A stretch of DNA of 64,000 nucleotides from NCBI RefSeq assembly GCF_000190315.1, contig NC_015151.1, positions 434,001-498,000 of the forward strand, in the 5' to 3' direction. The notes under the pieces are model-generated. The model searched no databases. It saw only the letters and a list, made by a program, of their open reading frames with translations, and was not told the DNA's origin. Each line of letters starts with the position of its first letter. Position 1 is the stretch's first letter. Of this stretch, positions 59,294 through 64,000 are shown piece after piece. The position numbers and the translations under genes are program-made. Source of the DNA: Vulcanisaeta moutnovskia 768-28 (GTDB lineage Archaea > Thermoproteota > Thermoprotei > Thermoproteales > Thermocladiaceae).

Positions 59294-59641
59294 ATGGAGG
59301 AGTATGATTCAAGAATTGTTAAAGCACTCATTGATTTAATAAGTAAGAGCAGGGGCAGGAGGGTCACGATTAAGGCAAGGTCATTGCTCAAATTCGCTGG
59401 ACTTAATGGTAGGCACTCCGACATATTAAAGACGGCTAAAGTCCTTGGGAAATTGGCGAGTGATGGTTATGTTAGGGTTGAGAGTACTAAACCCATTAAG
59501 ACTAGGTCTAGGGTGCTTAGGTATATAATAACCGAGAGTATGGAGTTGTGGAAGTTAGCCAAGGAGAATCCCAATGGCGCTGCTAACGTACTACTGAGGA
59601 GATTAAGGGATTTAAGTAATTATGATGGAACCCAGACTTAA
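59294..59641 (+). CDS. Small helical hypothetical protein, possible DNA-binding
   Basis: A 115-residue basic protein: DSRIVKALIDLISKSRGRRVTIKARSLLKFAGLNGRHSDILKTAKVLGKLASDGYVRVESTKPIKTRSRVLRYII looks like a winged helix with a basic wing. The ATG 59294 lies about 25-30 bases after a TATA (TTATATAGG) and is preferred over an in-frame GTG at 59285. Function unknown; related proteins occur in Thermoproteales. Confidence 0.6.
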   Translation: MEEYDSRIVKALIDLISKSRGRRVTIKARSLLKFAGLNGRHSDILKTAKVLGKLASDGYVRVESTKPIKTRSRVLRYIITESMELWKLAKENPNGAANVLLRRLRDLSNYDGTQT

Positions 59642-59646
59642 CGCGA

Positions 59647-60861
59647 ATGAGGGGTAGTGAGGAAAGAGAGGTGGAAATTGTTAAAGGACATAGGCTTGAC
59701 TATCAATTATATAAATACCTTTTACAGTACTTCTCCGACAGTGAATTGCAAGGCATTTTCGAAAGTATAAGGAAACCACCGAGTAAGTATTATATAAGAG
59801 TCAATACATTGAAGATAAGTCCTGAAGAATTACTAAAATTATTACGCGAACACTCAGTTGATGTTTATCAAGATAAGGATCTACCCGAAGCCCTGTGGTT
59901 CCCTGTTAAGGGACCTAATAAAGTACCTTCGGCGCGTAAGTACGTCTTAGCCGATAAAAAAGCCTCTGAGAGTGTTTATGTGGGTGCTAACTTATATGTA
60001 CCTGGCGTGGTTAAAATGAATAAGGATGTTAAGAAGGGTGATGAGGTTAATATAATTGCTCCCAATGGTGAGATAGTTGCCTTTGGAATTGCTGAGGTTA
60101 ATGGTGATGAGGCTAGAAGCATTAGGCGAGGCATCGCTGTTAAGACACTGGTTAGTGTATATAATATGCCTAAGGTTAGGGATTTGCGTGAGTATGAGCT
60201 TGGTCTTTTCTATGATCAGAGCCTACCAGCTCAATGGGTTACCCATATATTAGATCCCAGACCTGGTGATGTGATTGTTGACATGAATGCTGCACCAGGT
60301 GGTAAGACGAGCCACATAGTACAACTTGGTGGTGGTAAGGCTGTGGTTTATGCGTTTGATAGAAGTGAGAATAAGATCAGGGAAATAATCGAGAATCTAA
60401 GTAGGTTGGGAATGGATAGCCTATATAGGGTTGAGGTTAGGGATACAAGGTTTCTGGACATTGATGAACCCGACCTAATTAACTCTGTGGATAAGATATT
60501 AATTGATCCACCCTGCACTGACATGGGCGTTAGACCCAGGCTCTTTGACATGAAGACCATGGAAACAGTGAAATCGACAGCAAAGTACCAGGAGCAATTC
60601 ATTAAGGTTGCCTGGAAACTACTGAAGCCAGGTGGGGTCCTGGTTTACTCAACATGCACAATACCACCACTTGAGAACGAGGACAACATAGCCTATGCCG
60701 AGAACCTGGGGTTCGAGGTTATTGACATAAGCATACCTAACACATCCGGCGGTCTTGTTGATAGGTATAGAAACTCGGTCATTAGGTTTTACCCGCATGT
60801 ACATGATACGCCAGGCTATTTTATAGCCAAACTCAGGAAGCCTACTCAAATGCATCAATGA
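59647..60861 (+). CDS. RNA m5C methyltransferase with PUA domain (NSUN/RsmB type)
   Basis: A 404-residue protein. Residues 100-170 form a PUA-like RNA-binding domain (RKYVLADKKASESVYVGANLYVPGV...GDEVNIIAPNGEIVAFGIAE). The catalytic domain follows with VDMNAAPGGKTSHI (SAM site, about 211), DPPCTDMG (about 287, Cys that releases product) and YSTCTIPP (about 335, Cys nucleophile). It methylates C5 of cytosine in tRNA or rRNA; the site is unknown. It begins six bases after the upstream gene. Confidence 0.92.
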   Translation: MRGSEEREVEIVKGHRLDYQLYKYLLQYFSDSELQGIFESIRKPPSKYYIRVNTLKISPEELLKLLREHSVDVYQDKDLPEALWFPVKGPNKVPSARKYVLADKKASESVYVGANLYVPGVVKMNKDVKKGDEVNIIAPNGEIVAFGIAEVNGDEARSIRRGIAVKTLVSVYNMPKVRDLREYELGLFYDQSLPAQWVTHILDPRPGDVIVDMNAAPGGKTSHIVQLGGGKAVVYAFDRSENKIREIIENLSRLGMDSLYRVEVRDTRFLDIDEPDLINSVDKILIDPPCTDMGVRPRLFDMKTMETVKSTAKYQEQFIKVAWKLLKPGGVLVYSTCTIPPLENEDNIAYAENLGFEVIDISIPNTSGGLVDRYRNSVIRFYPHVHDTPGYFIAKLRKPTQMHQ

Positions 60862-60890
60862 ACTCAGGCTTAAGTAGATCCACTAAATCT

Positions 60891-61302
60891 CTAGTATTTC
60901 TTAATCAATGTGCTCCTGGATCCACTGCCGCATAATACATACTCATTCTCCAGTACTAATGGATCCATAATAACCCTAAGTGGCAAAACCTTATCGCTAA
61001 GTGGCGTTACTACACCGACATCAACGCCCAATACCTGCCTAACCTCCCTAGCCTTAGCCATGACCACGTGTTTACCCAGTATCATGGACAACTTATCAAA
61101 ATTAATTGCCTTATCACCCCCTAACTATCGCCACTAAATATTCATCATCTACCTTAAGTAATAATGTCTTCACTATTTTAGTTGCAGGTTCACCACTCTC
61201 CATTGATGCGCTTTCCACTGTCTCGACACCATGGTTGAATTCGAGGATATCTACCGTTAATCCTATAATGTTCTCTCTACGTACCTCAACTACAATACTT
61301 AA
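60891..61302 (-). pseudogene. YbaK/ProX-type aminoacyl-tRNA deacylase, frameshifted
   Basis: Read on the minus strand, one frame gives VEVRRENIIGLTVDILEFNH, then VETVESASMESGEPATKIVK and LLLKVDDEYLVAIVRG; it stops at TGA after five Gs (C run 61117-61121 on the plus strand). Removing one G joins it to a second frame reading DKAINFDKLSMILGKHVVMAK, VLGVDVGVVTPLSDKVL and the end YVLCGSGSRSTLIKKY: a full YbaK fold that hydrolyses mischarged Cys/Ala-tRNA. The first frame also lacks a standard start codon. Either a pseudogene, a sequencing error in a homopolymer, or programmed slippage. Confidence 0.8.
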
Positions 61303-61360
61303 CTAATAAGTTGCCCTTTAATCCTTTAATACAATAAATTATAAAGACACTTCAGTAATT
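61303..61360. promoter_or_regulatory. Shared divergent promoter, YbaK-like / galK
   Basis: A 58-base interval with AATAAATTATAAAG (61334-61347), which has a near-symmetrical TATA usable in both directions. It is about 20 bases before the galK ATG, so that message is nearly leaderless. Confidence 0.5.
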
Positions 61361-62620
61361 ATGGCCGTAGACATAGTTACTAGGGAATTCAGGGAATTCT
61401 TTAATGAGGAACCAACCCTGGTAACTTCGGCACCTGGCAGATTAGACTTTCTGAATACGCACCAGGATTATAAAGGGTTGCCGGTGGTTGCCGTTGGTAT
61501 TAATCTAAGGACTTACATCGCTATTTCTAAATCCCAGGGTGAGTTTATGGTGGCGTCAGGTAATTTAAGGGATGATAATGTGAATTACTTCGACAAATTC
61601 TCACTAAGTGGTTTAAAATTGATTGGTGGTAAGTGGTTTGGTGATTATGTTAGGGCTCTTGTAATGGCATTTATGAGACATAGTTATGCGGTTAATCCCT
61701 TTAGGGCTTGGATACGTAGTTATGTACCAATAGCGTCAGGACTTGGAAGTAGCGGAACATTATTAGTAGCGTTAGCCTCTGCAATCAGTGCAGTTAATGG
61801 ATTCAACCTCGATAGAAAGGCAGTCGCCGAGATAGCCTACGAGGCAGAGCACGATGTTATGGGTATACCTTGCGGTAGGCTTGATCAGTATGCGGCTGCC
61901 TTTGGCGATATTGTCGTTATTGAGACCAAGCCTCCCTATAATGTCGAGGTTCTACCACGCCTCAGTGGAGCGTTCCTGGTTGTAGATACAGGCATTAGGC
62001 ATAGTACTGCGGATATACATCCCAAGCGTCAGCAGGAGATAGATGAAGGACTTAGTAAATTACTTAGTATGGACATACCAGGGAATCTGAGGAAGAAACT
62101 TGGGATCCATTATTGGGAGGTTCATTGGAATGAGATCAAGGAGGATGATATGTCGCGATTTATTAGGGAACTGGATGACACACCCAGGAGAAGGATATTA
62201 TATACATTGAGAGCTAACGAAAGTACGAAATTGGCATTGAAGGTTATTAAGGGAGAGGCCGTTGATATTAAGGACTTAATAAAAACGCTTAACTTAAGTA
62301 ATACTGAGGTAGATAGCTTAGTTTCCAGTTATGATTGGAGGGAGACGTTAATTGGTAAAGTTATGACCTATCAACATAAATTACTTAGTGAGTACTATGA
62401 CGTTAGCCTACCTGAAATAGATAAGTTAGTTAATTTCCTAGTGAGCGAGGGTGCCTATGGAGCTAAATTATCTGGGGCTGGTCTGGGAGGTTCTGTCATA
62501 GCACTTGTTAGGGATGAGGATAAAGCTAAGGAGTTGTTAGGTAAGGTCCTGGATAGGGGCTTGGCTCCCAGGGGCTGGGTTGTTAGTATAGACAGTGGGG
62601 TGACTATACATGGGCAGTAA
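61361..62620 (+). CDS. galK: Galactokinase
   Basis: A 419-residue GHMP kinase. The galactose-binding block SAPGRLDFLNTHQDYKGLPVV (GalK signature GR-x-[DN]-hydrophobic-x-x-x-H-x-D-Y) starts near residue 20, the ATP-binding YVPIASGLGSSGTLLVAL near 125, and SGAGLGGSVIALV near the end. It phosphorylates galactose at C1 in the Leloir pathway. Its stop overlaps the galT start by 11 bases. Longer than most archaeal GalK (about 350 residues), with extra sequence in the middle. Confidence 0.9.
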   Translation: MAVDIVTREFREFFNEEPTLVTSAPGRLDFLNTHQDYKGLPVVAVGINLRTYIAISKSQGEFMVASGNLRDDNVNYFDKFSLSGLKLIGGKWFGDYVRALVMAFMRHSYAVNPFRAWIRSYVPIASGLGSSGTLLVALASAISAVNGFNLDRKAVAEIAYEAEHDVMGIPCGRLDQYAAAFGDIVVIETKPPYNVEVLPRLSGAFLVVDTGIRHSTADIHPKRQQEIDEGLSKLLSMDIPGNLRKKLGIHYWEVHWNEIKEDDMSRFIRELDDTPRRRILYTLRANESTKLALKVIKGEAVDIKDLIKTLNLSNTEVDSLVSSYDWRETLIGKVMTYQHKLLSEYYDVSLPEIDKLVNFLVSEGAYGAKLSGAGLGGSVIALVRDEDKAKELLGKVLDRGLAPRGWVVSIDSGVTIHGQ

Positions 62621-63590
62621 GCCTACGATGGAGCTCAGGTGGGATCCAATACTGAGGGAATGGGTCTTGGTATCCAATATTAGGCGCTTCAGACCATGGC
62701 AACCAAGTAATTATTGCCCGTTTTGCCCTGGAAATCCAGAGACTGGTTATGGATGGAGGGCCCTCATTCTAGAGAATAGGTACCCAATGTTGATGGAAAA
62801 CCCACCGGAACCTGGTAATCACTGGTTCTATAAAACAAGTAGGTCAGTGGGTAAGTGCTATGTGGTCGTTGAGACCCCTGAGCATAATATTGATGATATC
62901 AGTGACTTACCCATTGACCAGATAGAGTATGTCCTAAGTATGATAATTAATAAGGTGAGGGAAGAATCAGGTAAGGACTATGCGCATTACTTTCTTTGGT
63001 TTAGAAATAAGGGTAGGGAAATCGGTGTTTCATTAACACACCCACATAGTCAAGTTTACGTATTGCCCTTCACGCCAAGCAGAATTGAGAGAGAACTCGA
63101 TAGTGCCAGGGAATACTTCAATAATTATGGTAGGTGTCTCTTCTGCGACATAGTTAAGGCCGAGCTTAAAGACTATGCTAGGATAATTTATAACAATGAT
63201 CAGTGGGTCTCATTCATGCCGTTTTATTCCCATTGGCCCTTTGAGGTACATATATACCCAAAAAGGCACATTCAATTGATCACTGAACTCACGAATGAGG
63301 AAGTTAGAAGCCTGTCAGAAGTCCTTAAGGTATCATTATGTGGATTAACACATGTATTTAGTAAACCCATGCCATACATACTAGTATTACACCAGGCGCC
63401 CTTAAGGGGTGACTATGCATATTATCATCTGCACATTGAGGTTTATGGTATATTGAGGGAGGAGGATAAGATTAAGTACGCAGCTGGCATGGAGACTGGA
63501 GGCGGTAATTTCACGTACGACTCGGTACCCGAGGAAAATGCGCAAAGGATTAGGGATTCGGTGATGAGGAATTGTATTCATAATAGTTAG
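62610..63590 (+). CDS. galT: Galactose-1-phosphate uridylyltransferase
   Basis: A 326-residue protein of the HIT superfamily: [20 protein letters not shown], the zinc site [11 protein letters not shown], and the active site [12 protein letters not shown] (H-P-H-x-Q nucleophile region), then a second CLFCDIV and HIYPKRH. It swaps UMP between UDP-glucose and galactose-1-phosphate. ATG 62610 lies in the galK end; an in-frame ATG at 62628 (MELRWDP) is also possible. Forms the gal operon with galK. Confidence 0.93.
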   Translation: MGSKPTMELRWDPILREWVLVSNIRRFRPWQPSNYCPFCPGNPETGYGWRALILENRYPMLMENPPEPGNHWFYKTSRSVGKCYVVVETPEHNIDDISDLPIDQIEYVLSMIINKVREESGKDYAHYFLWFRNKGREIGVSLTHPHSQVYVLPFTPSRIERELDSAREYFNNYGRCLFCDIVKAELKDYARIIYNNDQWVSFMPFYSHWPFEVHIYPKRHIQLITELTNEEVRSLSEVLKVSLCGLTHVFSKPMPYILVLHQAPLRGDYAYYHLHIEVYGILREEDKIKYAAGMETGGGNFTYDSVPEENAQRIRDSVMRNCIHNS

Positions 63591-63637
63591 TAATTAGCTG
63601 CGTTAGGTTTTTATTGAATTCTGCTCTTTACGGCACA

Positions 63638-64000
63638 ATGAGCAGCACCTTCAAGATCTCAGTCACTAAGATGGATTTTGGAGTTAGTGAAGAATTGACT
63701 GGAAAGGTTTATGATACTATAATAATTGGCGGAGGCCCTGCAGGCTTATCAGCAGCGATTTATGCGGCTAGGTATGGAATGAGCACCATAATAATTACGG
63801 AGGAAATAGGCGGGCAGGTTGGTAAGTCTGGCTGGGTTGAGAATTACCTCGGCTATACAAGGATAATGGGTCCTGACCTAGTGACTAAATTTGAGGAACA
63901 CGTTAAGTACTACAATGTGCCGATAATTATTGATTCTGTGGAGAATGTGGAGAGGGATGGCGAATTATTCAAGGTTTATACTCTAAATGGAGATGAGTAT
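63638..64000 (+). CDS. Thioredoxin reductase-like flavoprotein, N-terminal part
   Basis: The window ends inside this gene; 121 residues are visible. After a 20-residue leader they show [23 protein letters not shown], the FAD-binding Rossmann signature, then [20 protein letters not shown], typical of thioredoxin-reductase-type NAD(P)H flavoproteins. The redox CxxC would lie in the missing part, so a TrxB activity cannot be confirmed. It has its own AT-rich promoter after galT. Confidence 0.85.
   Translation, partial: MSSTFKISVTKMDFGVSEELTGKVYDTIIIGGGPAGLSAAIYAARYGMSTIIITEEIGGQVGKSGWVENYLGYTRIMGPDLVTKFEEHVKYYNVPIIIDSVENVERDGELFKVYTLNGDEY

Overview
The window reads as chromosomal DNA of a hyperthermophilic crenarchaeon of the Thermoproteales, most likely the Vulcanisaeta/Caldivirga group. 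Evidence: archaeal/eukaryal-type information genes (L15e, L39e, L44e, S19e, S27e, eIF2-alpha, Nop10, PCNA, PriS, GINS, TFS), PaREP1-family genes, a RNase P protein pair (Rnp2/Rnp3), AT-rich TATA promoters often only 25-35 bases from the start codon, GGTGA-type ribosome binding sites, and a full dissimilatory sulfate-reduction gene set, which among crenarchaea is known from this group. The genus is an inference from gene content.

Layout. 0-4.2 kb: end of an M20 peptidase gene, a THUMP-SPOUT RNA methyltransferase, then the L15e / RNA-binding protein / Rnp3 / Rnp2 operon. 4.2-12.7 kb: flavin reductase and a dipeptide-type ABC importer (two ATPases, two permeases, anchored binding protein), minus strand. 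12.7-22.7 kb: housekeeping: L39e-PDCD5-S19e, a DUF1028 protein, TFS, PCNA, PriS-Gins51, L44e-S27e-eIF2-alpha-Nop10, the oligosaccharyltransferase AglB, aldose 1-epimerase, tRNA-Arg(TCT). 22.7-24.5 kb: a decayed zone with a PaREP1-type gene, a broken PaREP1 gene, a degenerate tRNA 3' half and an aldo/keto-reductase fragment.

24.5-53 kb is a sulfur-metabolism block. Its left part has four TauE/SafE-type exporters, two with small three-membrane-span partners and one fused to such a partner, plus a plant/fungal-type P-type proton ATPase (N-terminus frameshifted in this sequence). Its right part holds the sulfate-respiration genes: siroheme supply and amidation (SUMT-like and DsrN-like), sat, aprA, aprB and an Apr membrane subunit, dsrMK, a DsrE-like gene, dsrAB and dsrC, with several genes of unknown function and three candidate regulators. 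Sulfate would be activated by Sat, reduced to sulfite by AprBA and on to sulfide by DsrAB with DsrC; DsrMK and the Apr membrane protein would pass quinol electrons to these enzymes. No QmoABC or DsrJOP is present in the window.

The most notable new signal is a 19-bp palindrome, TTWCAC-N7-GTGWAA, or a one- or two-base variant of it, in front of six sulfate-respiration promoters: SUMT/dsrN, apr-sat, dsrMK with its divergent neighbour, dsrE-like, dsrAB and dsrC. A second palindrome, TGCAW-AAA-WTGCA, lies exactly 44 bases before the start codons of two paralogous regulators that both end in a cysteine cluster. Together these look like an undescribed crenarchaeal sulfate-respiration regulon.

53-64 kb: a HEPN/MNT pair, an aldo/keto reductase behind a perfect 20-bp palindrome, A-type ATPase subunits, a PsiE-like protein, a fused AhbAB-type siroheme decarboxylase, an m5C RNA methylase, a frameshifted YbaK gene, the galK-galT operon and the start of a thioredoxin-reductase-like gene.
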